Shown here: positions 8,217 to 16,483 of the stretch, piece by piece
Numbering within the stretch: the first letter of the stretch is position 1
Layout: each line of letters begins with the position of its first letter
NCBI RefSeq assembly: GCF_004402045.1
Contig: NZ_SOMG01000014.1
Location: forward strand, 124,001 to 188,000
Length of the DNA: 64,000 nucleotides
Direction of reading: 5' to 3'
Origin: Lelliottia nimipressuralis
GTDB lineage: Bacteria > Pseudomonadota > Gammaproteobacteria > Enterobacterales > Enterobacteriaceae
Made by a program: the position numbers and the translations under genes
Notes under the pieces: model-generated
What the model saw: the letters and a program-made list of their open reading frames with translations, nothing else
What the model was told of the DNA's origin: nothing
Database searches by the model: none

Positions 8217-9230
8217 CTACTGGTAGGAAAACGTAATGCTTGCCAGGGCATTGGCCGAACCGGGGACCAGTTCGCCGGTTCGGATGTACTGCGCCTGGAA
8301 CGGCAGCGACAGGGTTTGTGCCGCGGTGGTGCTCTGGATAAAGAACTGGTTCGTTGTGCCCGCCGCCGAGCTGTCTGGCCCCATCATCAGCGGGCCGGTG
8401 CCGTTGTAGAAAAACTGCACCCCAACGCCGGACGCCGTGGAGTCGCCGGTCAGCGTCACCACCGACGAGGTATTCGACGGCGTGGTCTGATCGGTCATCA
8501 CCGCGTTAACCGCCACGTTCGCGTCGCAGGTCAGGCTGACGTTAAACGACCCGGAAGGTGACGTGCTGCCCACGGTGGTCAACGTGCGGATATCAATCGT
8601 GCCCAGATCGACATTTGCGCTTTTTGTTCCCACCGTACAGCCGCTCGCCGTCACGGTAATGGCGGTGGGGTTAATGATCACTTTTGCCGTTTTGACCTCG
8701 TTGTTATATGCGGTCAGGACCGCGGCGTTGATGGTGGGGATCTGGTAAACCCCTGATTTCAGCGCCGTGCCGGTCTTAATAAAGGTCACCTTGGCGGACC
8801 AGCCCAGATCGGTGGCGTAGCCATTGGTCCCGTCCGCCGGGTAGCTTTGCGTAATACCGCTCTGCAGCGGTATCCAGGCGGAGCCGTTAAAATCCTTCAG
8901 CCCGATGATATAACCCACGCCTGGGACCCCAGTTTCAAAAATGGTGTAGTTCACTCCATCGACGGTGACCGTCATCCCGCTCGAGATGGCGCTGCTGCTC
9001 GGCTCCAGCGTGCCTTTGGAGCAGGTAAAAACAAGCCCGCACCAGAACACCTGCTGCACGCTGGCGGTAGCGCTCCAGGTCGATCCGATTATGTTGCCCG
9101 GTACCACCGAATCCGCTGGCCCGTTGTAGGTCATCGGCTGAGGGGAAAGGGTAATATCCGATTTCCACTCCATCGCCTGTACGCTGGTGCAGAGCAGTAA
9201 TCCGGTGATAAAAAACACTAAACGCATCAT
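8217..9230 (-). CDS. Fimbrial tip adhesin (FimH-like)
   Basis: This 337-residue protein has a signal peptide (cleavage near VQA) and two regions. Residues about 20-180 look like a receptor-binding lectin domain with a Cys pair (WCGLVFTC). Residues about 185-337 look like a pilin domain with a Cys (ASGCTVG), a second Cys (LTCDANV) and a C-terminal beta strand ending in TFSYQ for donor-strand exchange. Length and last position in the operon match FimH/MrkD-type adhesins. Its ATG overlaps the stop of the minor subunit gene (ATGA). The receptor is not predictable. Confidence 0.88.
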   Translation of the reverse strand: MMRLVFFITGLLLCTSVQAMEWKSDITLSPQPMTYNGPADSVVPGNIIGSTWSATASVQQVFWCGLVFTCSKGTLEPSSSAISSGMTVTVDGVNYTIFETGVPGVGYIIGLKDFNGSAWIPLQSGITQSYPADGTNGYATDLGWSAKVTFIKTGTALKSGVYQIPTINAAVLTAYNNEVKTAKVIINPTAITVTASGCTVGTKSANVDLGTIDIRTLTTVGSTSPSGSFNVSLTCDANVAVNAVMTDQTTPSNTSSVVTLTGDSTASGVGVQFFYNGTGPLMMGPDSSAAGTTNQFFIQSTTAAQTLSLPFQAQYIRTGELVPGSANALASITFSYQ

Positions 9231-9745
9231 TGATACTCCGTAGTCCAGGTCGCGAAAGCAGAGACGTCTCCGGCATTGACGGGCGCGCCCGTGGCGGCCA
9301 GTCGGGCATAGAAGGTCATCTCTACGCTGTCATCGCCCGGTGTGCCCCAGGCGGTGGTTTGCGTGTTCAGTGGGAGCAGCACGCTGTCTTTATCGAGGAT
9401 CTGCACCGCCACGCCGGTTGCGCCGCCGTCGGCAATTTTCACCAGCTGCGGGTCGTCATTGTCCGGCGTGCCGCTGAAGCGGATTTTTACCCCGGCAAAG
9501 GTCGGCCCGCAGGCTTCAAGCCTGATCGTGAAGGGCGTTTTGATATTGCTTACCGCCCCTGCGCGGGCGAACTGTTTCATCCCAATGGTCCCCAGCGGTA
9601 CCTCTTGCTCTTTGGAGTCCGCGGCGACAACACAGGTGTTGCCGATCAAATTCCCGGTGACGGAAACCAGCACGTCATAGCCGCGAACGGGGAGAGTAAA
9701 AAACAGCAGCAGGACGATGCTGGTCATCCGGAGCGTTACTGACAT
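9227..9745 (-). CDS. Minor fimbrial subunit (FimF/FimG-like)
   Basis: This 172-residue pilin-like protein has a hydrophobic signal peptide ending near VRG. It also has the usual Cys pair (GNTCVVAA and LEACGPTF) and a C-terminal strand ending in TWTTEYQ. It overlaps the usher gene by 10 bases upstream and the adhesin gene by 4 bases downstream. It should be an adaptor between rod and tip adhesin. Only one such gene is present here, whereas E. coli fim has two (FimF and FimG). Confidence 0.88.
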   Translation of the reverse strand: MSVTLRMTSIVLLLFFTLPVRGYDVLVSVTGNLIGNTCVVAADSKEQEVPLGTIGMKQFARAGAVSNIKTPFTIRLEACGPTFAGVKIRFSGTPDNDDPQLVKIADGGATGVAVQILDKDSVLLPLNTQTTAWGTPGDDSVEMTFYARLAATGAPVNAGDVSAFATWTTEYQ

Positions 9746-12261
9746 ACCACCTCCTGTGAATAAAGGCCGGTGCGGGCATTATAATTTTGCTTATTTAACG
9801 CATAGTTAATGGTGCAGCGCTGGTCGCTGTTGCGGCCCCACACTGCGCTCAACATGCCCTTAACGGGCAAGCCGGACAGATACAGACTGCCGCCGTCGCC
9901 AACGATGCCGCTGGTTTTGTCATCACTGAGTGAGACCAGCGTGCCGAAGGGGAGCACGTCGTTGCCGTGACGCACGATAAACATTGCTTTTGCCCCCTGG
10001 CGCGTGACGATGGTGGCACGAACCAGGGCGCCGTCGGTGGGCGTTTTGTTGACGATGGCATTCTCGAGCTCCACGTCGTTGCCCGCCGTGGTGACGTCCA
10101 GCGCAACCTGATTGACGCGATACGGCGTGGCGTAGGGGATCACCGCGTATCCCCGGCTGTCGGTTTTGATGCCCTTGTGATTAAGCACGGAAACGTTGCT
10201 GGCCCCGGGAGCTTTAACCAGAATATTGGTATTGCCGAGCGGCTGGCTTAGCGTCAGGCCATCTTCATGCAGCACCGCGCCGCCGCTCATCCCGTAGCTG
10301 AGGTTTTGGGAATCGCGGGTGTAGCTGTAGCCGAGGTTATAGTCTCCGCGCGCACCTTCGTACTGCAGGGCGACATCACCGCCGTACTGTTGCTGCTTGC
10401 TGTAGCGCTGGTTAACGCTATAAAACAGGTTCTCCTGGCCCGGCAGATATCCGCTCACGCCGGTGCTGGCGGTGGTGCCGGTAGAATCCGCATGGGTGGT
10501 TGTAAACCGGGCGCGCGTGGCGAGCTGCGGGTTACCAAACGGCACCGACAGGGAGAGCGCCAGAAGGTTCTCTTTCTTGTTGTCATACAGGCTGGCGCTG
10601 CGCTGAACGCTGACGCCAAGCGACACGTTACGAAACGTGGCGTTCCACGCGAACTGCAGGCTTTGCGTGGTGTTTGACGTGTTCCAGTAGGTTTGCTGAT
10701 CCCACGACAGTGACAGCGAGCCGTATTGCCCCATCGGCTGCGACAGCAGCAGCTGGTTCTTGGCTTTACGCGACATCCGCAGGTTGTACACGGTGTCGTA
10801 ATGGGTGGTGACGGTGCCATCGTCTTCCACAATCTGCTTTGGTGACCCGCCCGCCATCCCTTTGTACGTGGTATCGCTGAGGGTATAAAACCCCTCAGTG
10901 GAGTAGCGCAGCGAGAAGAAGTTTACCCGCGTACCGGTGTCGTTCAGCAGCTTGCTGTAGCGCAGTCGCACGGAATCGCCTGTGTAGTGCCGATCGTCCG
11001 CCAGCCGGCTGCGGGCGTGGGTCAGGTCAATGGAGTAGGCACCAAAGCGGCCAAGGTTTTGCCCAACCCCGAACGCCAGACCGTTATAGCGATCGGCAAA
11101 CTGCGCCCCGCCGTAAAACGTCAGGCCATAGCGCCAGCCGTAGAACAGCTCGCCCTGTGCGAAAGAGGGTGACGCCTGATCCCCCATCGGGCGATAGGTC
11201 CCGGCACCGAAGGCGTATTTCACCTGCCCGTTACGCACCAGGTTCGGCACGCTGGCAAAGGGAAGGGTGTATTGCGTTTGGCTGCCGTCGTTCTCCTGAA
11301 TGGTGACCGCGAGATCGCCACCTGACGATGTCGGGTAGAGATCTTTCAGCACAAACGCCCCCGGCGGAACGGAGGTTTGATAGATGATGTTGCCGTTCTG
11401 GCGAACCGTTACGGTGGCGTTGCTGCGCGCGATGCCGCGGACTTCCGGCGCGTAGCCACTCAGGCTGGCAGGCAGCATGTTGTCATCGGTTTTCAGGGCA
11501 ATACCGCGCAGGCCCACGGAGTCAAAGACCTGTGCCGAGGTATAGGTTTCACCGGCGTACGCCTGGGCATTCAGGCCGGGGATATCCCTCTGCAGCCAGG
11601 TTTGCACGTGAGTGAGCTCGTTGTTGTCTTTGGTCCACGTGGTGAAATCACGCAGCCGCCACGCGCCGAGGTTGATGGCGCTGTTCAGGCTTGCAAACAG
11701 CTGCCGATCGCGCGTGCGCGTCTCGCCCTGATATTCATTGTTCGAACCATTCACCACATAATTCAGCCACGCGGCAGGAATGCCTGCCTCCCAGCTTTCC
11801 GGGCTGACGTACCCGCGCGGTAAATTGCGCATCGCACTTTGCGGCACGGTGAAGTTCAGGGTGAGCGTCTGCTGGTCAAAATCAAACCGGGCATCGGCAA
11901 ATGCCTGTGTCAGGAAGACGCAGCGCTGCGCCAGCGGCAGTGCGCCGCCTTTTGCCTGCTTGCTATCGATGCCCAGCGCGGCGATTTGTTCAGGTGTGAG
12001 GCACGGCAGGGCTTCTCCCGCCGTATTTTCAGCAATGCGGAACGTGACATTCCCGGTGAACGCGTAGTTGTTATTGATATACACGTTGAGGTTGTAGTCT
12101 CCTGGCGGCAGCGCGCTCCCGGCGTTAACCCAGGCGAGATCGGCGCTGTTTGCGCTCTCGCCGTTGAGAAACGCGGGGTTAAATTGCAATTCGCTTTCGG
12201 CAGCCACGGCTTGCCGAATCACCAGGGAGATCACCGTGGCGCACAGGATTTTTCTTTTCAC
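9736..12261 (-). CDS. Fimbrial outer-membrane usher (FimD-like)
   Basis: This 841-residue usher begins with a signal peptide ending near AVAAE. The N-terminal chaperone-binding domain follows (FNPAFLNG), then a large barrel with plug region and C-terminal domains ending in QEVVCQ with the family's Cys pair. I chose the GTG at 12261: it gives a normal signal peptide (KRKILCATVISLV) and avoids overlap with the chaperone gene. The ATG at 12321 would add 20 unusual residues. It sits 23 bases after the chaperone stop. It assembles and secretes the fimbria. Confidence 0.92.
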   Translation of the reverse strand: MKRKILCATVISLVIRQAVAAESELQFNPAFLNGESANSADLAWVNAGSALPPGDYNLNVYINNNYAFTGNVTFRIAENTAGEALPCLTPEQIAALGIDSKQAKGGALPLAQRCVFLTQAFADARFDFDQQTLTLNFTVPQSAMRNLPRGYVSPESWEAGIPAAWLNYVVNGSNNEYQGETRTRDRQLFASLNSAINLGAWRLRDFTTWTKDNNELTHVQTWLQRDIPGLNAQAYAGETYTSAQVFDSVGLRGIALKTDDNMLPASLSGYAPEVRGIARSNATVTVRQNGNIIYQTSVPPGAFVLKDLYPTSSGGDLAVTIQENDGSQTQYTLPFASVPNLVRNGQVKYAFGAGTYRPMGDQASPSFAQGELFYGWRYGLTFYGGAQFADRYNGLAFGVGQNLGRFGAYSIDLTHARSRLADDRHYTGDSVRLRYSKLLNDTGTRVNFFSLRYSTEGFYTLSDTTYKGMAGGSPKQIVEDDGTVTTHYDTVYNLRMSRKAKNQLLLSQPMGQYGSLSLSWDQQTYWNTSNTTQSLQFAWNATFRNVSLGVSVQRSASLYDNKKENLLALSLSVPFGNPQLATRARFTTTHADSTGTTASTGVSGYLPGQENLFYSVNQRYSKQQQYGGDVALQYEGARGDYNLGYSYTRDSQNLSYGMSGGAVLHEDGLTLSQPLGNTNILVKAPGASNVSVLNHKGIKTDSRGYAVIPYATPYRVNQVALDVTTAGNDVELENAIVNKTPTDGALVRATIVTRQGAKAMFIVRHGNDVLPFGTLVSLSDDKTSGIVGDGGSLYLSGLPVKGMLSAVWGRNSDQRCTINYALNKQNYNARTGLYSQEVVCQ

Positions 12262-12284
12262 GTGGTCACGCCTTACTGTTTTTA

Positions 12285-12962
12285 TTATTGGGATAACGAC
12301 GCGCGCGTGGCGGGGGTCCATGCCCCAAAATCGTTAATGGTCTGATAGCTCATGCTGCTTGCATGGCTGAAGGTTTCGGCCAGCGTCAGGCTGGATTTCG
12401 GCGGTACCATCACCGGCTGTACCGGCATACCATCAATTTTCACGTTTATAGTGGTGAGGTAGTACGGCGTTGGGTTCGTGAGCGTGACTTTCCCGGCGCG
12501 ATAGGCGCCAGAAAGGCTTTTCCATGCCTCGCCTGCGCCTTGTCCGAGACTCTGCGGGCGATAAAAGACCTTGATGCGGTTTGCTGACGCAAACTGCAGC
12601 GAATTACCTGAACCGCTTTTGGTCTGCTGCGGGATGGCTTTGACCGTCATCCAGTAGAGCGTTTCGCGATCTTCCGGCAGGGCCTTACCGTTAAACATGA
12701 TTTTCACCGCGCTTTCGCTGGCGGGTTTCATGACGAACAGCGGTGGTGTAATCACGAAATCGTTGGTTTTCTGTCCTTTCTCGTTTTCCACCCATGACTG
12801 GATCAGGAACGTGGCATCGGGATGTGTGTTCCTGACCTGCAGCATGGACTGGGTGGTGGCGCTGGAGTAGACCATTCGCGTTGCGCCCAACCCCACGCCG
12901 CCGGCATACGCGGCGGTTGAACATACTGTGGCAGCCAGGCAAATCCAGGTGTTTACGCGCAT
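12285..12962 (-). CDS. Periplasmic fimbrial chaperone (FimC-like)
   Basis: This 225-residue protein has a signal peptide ending AAYA and a PapD/FimC immunoglobulin-like two-domain fold. Family marks are GATRMVY near the start, the subunit-binding segment around TPPLFVMKP, and NRIKVFYRP near the middle. I chose the ATG at 12962, which has GAGGAG upstream, over an in-frame TTG 15 bases earlier. It folds subunits in the periplasm and delivers them to the usher. Confidence 0.92.
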   Translation of the reverse strand: MRVNTWICLAATVCSTAAYAGGVGLGATRMVYSSATTQSMLQVRNTHPDATFLIQSWVENEKGQKTNDFVITPPLFVMKPASESAVKIMFNGKALPEDRETLYWMTVKAIPQQTKSGSGNSLQFASANRIKVFYRPQSLGQGAGEAWKSLSGAYRAGKVTLTNPTPYYLTTINVKIDGMPVQPVMVPPKSSLTLAETFSHASSMSYQTINDFGAWTPATRASLSQ

Positions 12963-13015
12963 AGTGACGCTCCTCAAAGCTGAGTCAGGCCCGGCCAGCA
13001 GACCGGGCCTGAAAA

Positions 13016-13600
13016 TTACGAATAGGTAACGGTGTAGGTCGCGACAGCGCTGGCATCACCCGCGGTGGCACCGCCCTGCGGCGAGTAATATTTCGCGCTG
13101 AAGTTCAGGGTGTTGGCACCTTTACGCAGAGGGATGGCCGCAGCAGGTTCACCCAGCTTCACTACGTTGCCCTGTTCGTCATAAAGGCGAATCGCCACAT
13201 GCTGCGCGGAACTGGCGCTGCCGTTTGCTCCAACGGCCAGGCTATTGGCATCGGAGGTGTCCGGCGTACCGGTGAAGGTGACGGCCACGGTTGTTGCGGC
13301 AATCGGGTTCTCATCCGTTGAGGCTGAGGTATCGGCGATTTCGCAATCTTCCAGGGTGATGGCAAACGCTTTTGCCGTGCTGGCCTCACTGCCTGCGGCC
13401 GCCAGCGTCGCGGTACGCACTTCGCCCATATCAACGTCAATGTTGGCGCTTCCTGCGCTGATGGCGCAGGCGGAGGTCACGACTTTGCCGCTGAAGTTCA
13501 CCGTACCGCCGCTGGTGGTTGCCGCCATGGCGGAACCGGCAGGCAGCAGAGCGGCAATGCTTAATGCCAGGAGTGAGCTGTGTTTTACGTGTGCTTTCAT
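13016..13600 (-). CDS. Major fimbrial subunit (FimA-like)
   Basis: This 194-residue pilin has a signal peptide ending SAMA and an N-terminal donor strand (GGTVNFSGKV). It has the pilin Cys pair (TSACAIS and LEDCEIA) and a C-terminal YTVTYS. It is Ala/Thr/Ser-rich, as usual for rod subunits. It starts after a good ribosome binding site (AAAGGAATT), 51 bases past the stop of the LuxR-type gene on the same strand. No invertible promoter or fimB/fimE recombinase is seen nearby, so control is probably through the flanking regulators. Confidence 0.92.
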   Translation of the reverse strand: MKAHVKHSSLLALSIAALLPAGSAMAATTSGGTVNFSGKVVTSACAISAGSANIDVDMGEVRTATLAAAGSEASTAKAFAITLEDCEIADTSASTDENPIAATTVAVTFTGTPDTSDANSLAVGANGSASSAQHVAIRLYDEQGNVVKLGEPAAAIPLRKGANTLNFSAKYYSPQGGATAGDASAVATYTVTYS

Positions 13601-13651
13601 TTTTTAATTCCTTTGTTGTTATTGATGAGATTTGCTCTGAAAGCGGCAGGT

Positions 13652-14254
13652 CTAACTGGTTAAAAAGACCAGCAAATCTGTCTTATTCCTGAGCCCGAGT
13701 TTTCGTATCGCGGAGCTTTTTAAAGCGCTAACCCGGCGATAAGAAAGCTTCTCTATTTCTGCGATGTAACTCATATCCAGTCCGTTCCGGATTTCCTTTA
13801 AGACCCTCCACTCTCCGGGCGTCAGCGATAACGCCGTTGGTTTCATTTTTGGGCGATAACGGCTATCGACCATTTTTAATAATTTTGCCCGCCAGTGATA
13901 AACCGATTCATGCAGCGAGATATAGGCATCGATATCGCCTCTGATCCATTGCGATGAATGCGCAGGGGCGGAGTACATACAAACAATTACGCCGGGATAT
14001 TTCGCTTTTATTCTTTTTAGCCCATTAAGATAATCATATCCCGTGTGATATTTGTCAGATCCTGATAACAGGAGAATATCAATGGGTGTGGTCGATAATA
14101 CGTTATCAAGCTGCTGAAAATCCCCGGCTGTAATTTCAATGTGAGATTCTGGCGTAATACTCCTTAATAATGTGATGATGCCCTTTCGTGCAAAATGGTC
14201 GCCACCCATTAACGCGATGCGTAAATGTTGTTGTGTTTCATTCTTATTCGCCAT
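13652..14254 (-). CDS. LuxR-type (FimZ/RcsB-like) regulator with atypical receiver domain
   Basis: This 200-residue protein has a receiver-like N-terminus (residues about 11-120) and a LuxR helix-turn-helix (about 140-198: LTPGEWRVLKEIRNG, then SYRRVSALKSSAIRKLGL). In FimZ/RcsB the phosphorylated Asp follows a hydrophobic strand. Here that strand reads IDILLLSGSD, and the usual Asp is replaced. The conserved Lys near the end of the domain is also missing (DAYISLHE). It is therefore probably phosphorylation-independent. It is the first gene of the fimbrial operon, after a GAGGG ribosome binding site, and probably controls that operon. Confidence 0.85.
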   Translation of the reverse strand: MANKNETQQHLRIALMGGDHFARKGIITLLRSITPESHIEITAGDFQQLDNVLSTTPIDILLLSGSDKYHTGYDYLNGLKRIKAKYPGVIVCMYSAPAHSSQWIRGDIDAYISLHESVYHWRAKLLKMVDSRYRPKMKPTALSLTPGEWRVLKEIRNGLDMSYIAEIEKLSYRRVSALKSSAIRKLGLRNKTDLLVFLTS

Positions 14255-15062
14255 GTTAGTCCCTCGATTTATAATAGTAATAAGACAAACCGATACGGTT
14301 AAGGTTGGTCTGTATTCTCGAAGTAATCACGCTATGCATGGTGTAGGCCTACTATACGCCGGCCATAAAAGAGGTAATCTGAATTAATCTTAACTTGTAT
14401 TAATTATCGATTCTGATACCGCTGATGATCGGACATCCTGTTAATGTTTCTCCTCGTTATTGCCTGTAAATAATCATAACCACTTTTTTTTATTAATATC
14501 TGGCTTTGTTAAATGTTGTGTAAGGGAAGTGTCTGTTGGTGTCAGTGCGGGTGCTGAAGTGCTTACGGAGGATAACAATTTCCGAGTGTTATCATCGATT
14601 TATACTGATGATACCGCAGGGTGAATATTGCTAAAAATAGCGTTATCTATTGATTTTAAAGGAGGTTAAGAAAACTTAAGCGTTAAGCGCTCTGTATATT
14701 TCAGACGTCCATGTCCACGGTGTTCAATTGCGTGTTTTGTATGGTTTTGTCAGTGTCAAGCATGGCGGACTACTCCTTCTCTGCCGCCTTGTTTATTCAT
14801 CACTTCAGAAAACTTCAGTGATAGAATGTCGGGCCCAGCCAGAGCACGCCAGAGCGGCGTTTAACGCGTCTCACGCTTCAGTGAAGTGACAGAGAGAAGA
14901 GAGGAAAATAAGATTTTTCGCCAATTGCTGATATATACAGCATAAGCTTTATCAGCCACATTAATCCTTAAGTTATGTGGCGAACGTATTCAACATTCGC
15001 CGGTGTACTGATATGTCGTCGTGAAGAACGGCGCAATTGAACGGAGAACACTCACCAACGCT
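14255..15062. other. Long AT-rich divergent regulatory region of the fimbrial locus
   Basis: About 800 bases separate the LuxR-type gene from the MarT-like gene. I see a perfect palindrome GTAGGCCTAC at 14343-14352 and the 9-base motif CTTCAGTGA at 14813-14821 and again at 14876-14884. I also see many AT-rich stretches and one short reading frame with a strong ribosome binding site (14701-14763). No invertible element with long inverted repeats was found. The length and composition suit H-NS-type silencing, by inference. Confidence 0.5.
14701..14763 (-). CDS. Candidate 20-residue small protein or leader peptide
   Basis: On the minus strand an ATG at 14763 opens 20 codons ending in TGA. The product is acidic and rich in Thr and Asp, starting MLDTDKTIQN and ending VDMDV. 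AAGGAG lies 9 bases before the start, an unusually good ribosome binding site for random sequence. It lies about 450 bases before the LuxR-type fimbrial regulator on the same strand. It could be a leader peptide, a free small protein or chance. Confidence 0.35.
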   Translation of the reverse strand: MLDTDKTIQNTQLNTVDMDV

Positions 15063-15869
15063 ATGCATAAGCATTACATCATAAATAATAGAGTTGAGTT
15101 TCATCCCGCGGCCAGTACGCTGAGGGATATCGCCAGTCCCGATCGGGTTGTGGTTTTAAATTCCCCGGCAGGCCGATGTCTGTTGTTATTAATAGAAAGA
15201 GCCGGGACCATTGTCACACAACAGGAATTTCTGGATATTGTCTGGCAGCGCCGCGGTATGCTGGTCTCGCCAAATACTTATTATCAAAACATCTCTATTC
15301 TGCGAAAAGGGCTGAAAAAGATTGGTTTTGAGGTTGACCCCATCGTCACTATTCCGCGCATTGGGTTAACGCTGGCGAGCGATACGCAAATCGTGATTAA
15401 AGACGCCCATCCTCGCCCAACGGAACAGCCAGAGGAAGAGGCGCCTGAGCCACGCGTCATGACTTCGCCTGCCGTGCCGCCACCGTTGTTGGCGGAACCG
15501 GTAGCCGTAACCGGCGCGTCCGTTCATCGCTCCCGGTGGCTGACCTGCATCCTGATCGCGCTGCTGGTGCTGGTTGGGGCTGGTATCGTGGGTCACAGCA
15601 ACGCGCGTGAAAATCGCTTTATCGATGATTATCGGTTCGCTGCCATGGTTGGGGCGTGTCATGTCTATCTTGCTCAGGATATTCAGACCCAGGATGAGCG
15701 GTCGAAAGCCCTGACGTATGTGACGCAGTTTAAGGACGCGTGCACGAGCTATCCGTGGGTGTATATCAGCTGGTACCCCCTGCTGCCGCGTGCGTCCGTG
15801 ATTCGGTGTGACAGATCGATGAAGGAGCCGAATCGCTGCATCTCTGACTATTTTATTGAGGAGCGCTAG
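15063..15869 (+). CDS. Membrane-bound ToxR/CadC-like transcriptional regulator (MarT-like)
   Basis: This 268-residue protein has an N-terminal winged helix of the ToxR/CadC type (residues about 1-105, with PAGRCLLLLIERAGTIVTQQ and SPNTYYQNISILRKGLK). A Pro/Glu-rich linker follows, then one membrane helix at about 160-178 and a short periplasmic tail with three cysteines. Salmonella MarT has this layout and is followed by fidL, as here. I took the ATG at 15063; an upstream in-frame GTG at 15021 is possible, and neither has a strong ribosome binding site. It probably senses a periplasmic signal and controls the divergent fimbrial operon. Confidence 0.8.
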   Translation: MHKHYIINNRVEFHPAASTLRDIASPDRVVVLNSPAGRCLLLLIERAGTIVTQQEFLDIVWQRRGMLVSPNTYYQNISILRKGLKKIGFEVDPIVTIPRIGLTLASDTQIVIKDAHPRPTEQPEEEAPEPRVMTSPAVPPPLLAEPVAVTGASVHRSRWLTCILIALLVLVGAGIVGHSNARENRFIDDYRFAAMVGACHVYLAQDIQTQDERSKALTYVTQFKDACTSYPWVYISWYPLLPRASVIRCDRSMKEPNRCISDYFIEER

Positions 15870-15870
15870 C

Positions 15871-16350
15871 ATGACCCGTTTTCGTCAGCTGCTGTATTTG
15901 TTCACCGCATGCCTGCTGTTGGGAGTAATGCTTTCGGGTTATTACCTGTGGCACCGGTATTACGTGCAGCCTTTTTCGTGTCAGGCGAATCTGGTACAGC
16001 ATCATCCCGAAGAGAAACTCTCCCTGTGGCTGAATTACATCTTTGACGGCAACAGCGGGACGCTCAGTATGAATGCCAGCGTTGATAGCGACCCGACAAA
16101 AATTATCGACCGGAAAATATTCTTTCGGGTGGAGCGCAAGGATAATGTCTTTTTACTGACTTCCGTGCGGCATATGAAATTCCCGGACGATAATGTTACC
16201 GATAACTGGCTCGAAAAATATGAGCCGCAGTTCTTCGTTTACCCTGGAAAAAGTATTTATTTCCGGATTAATGAACAACAAAATGGTAACTATATTTTTA
16301 CGTTAGGAACATTACCGACATATGTATGCCGAAGTTCAAAAAAAGGATAA
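15871..16350 (+). CDS. FidL-like inner-membrane protein
   Basis: This 159-residue protein has one N-terminal membrane helix (about residues 8-25) and a periplasmic domain with two cysteines (PFSCQANL and TYVCRSS). Size and position after a MarT-like regulator match FidL of Salmonella pathogenicity island 3. The ATG at 15871 has GAGGAG upstream and begins 1 base after the regulator's stop, so the two are co-transcribed. By analogy with paired ToxR/ToxS proteins it may modulate the regulator, but that is inference. Confidence 0.75.
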   Translation: MTRFRQLLYLFTACLLLGVMLSGYYLWHRYYVQPFSCQANLVQHHPEEKLSLWLNYIFDGNSGTLSMNASVDSDPTKIIDRKIFFRVERKDNVFLLTSVRHMKFPDDNVTDNWLEKYEPQFFVYPGKSIYFRINEQQNGNYIFTLGTLPTYVCRSSKKG

Positions 16351-16483
16351 GCGTATTCAGTTAACATTTATCAAATCCGCCATTTTCATTTATGCTTGAT
16401 TGAGAGCTTGAGGATTATCTTAGGAATATAAATAGCAGCCACGCGTTGCAATAATGCTGTTCTAATTCAAATTTGGCAAGAAA

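Noticed and set aside
14255..15062. Possible invertible fimbrial promoter (fimS-like)
   Set aside because: No pair of long inverted repeats bounds a 300-base segment, and no fimB/fimE-type recombinase gene is nearby.
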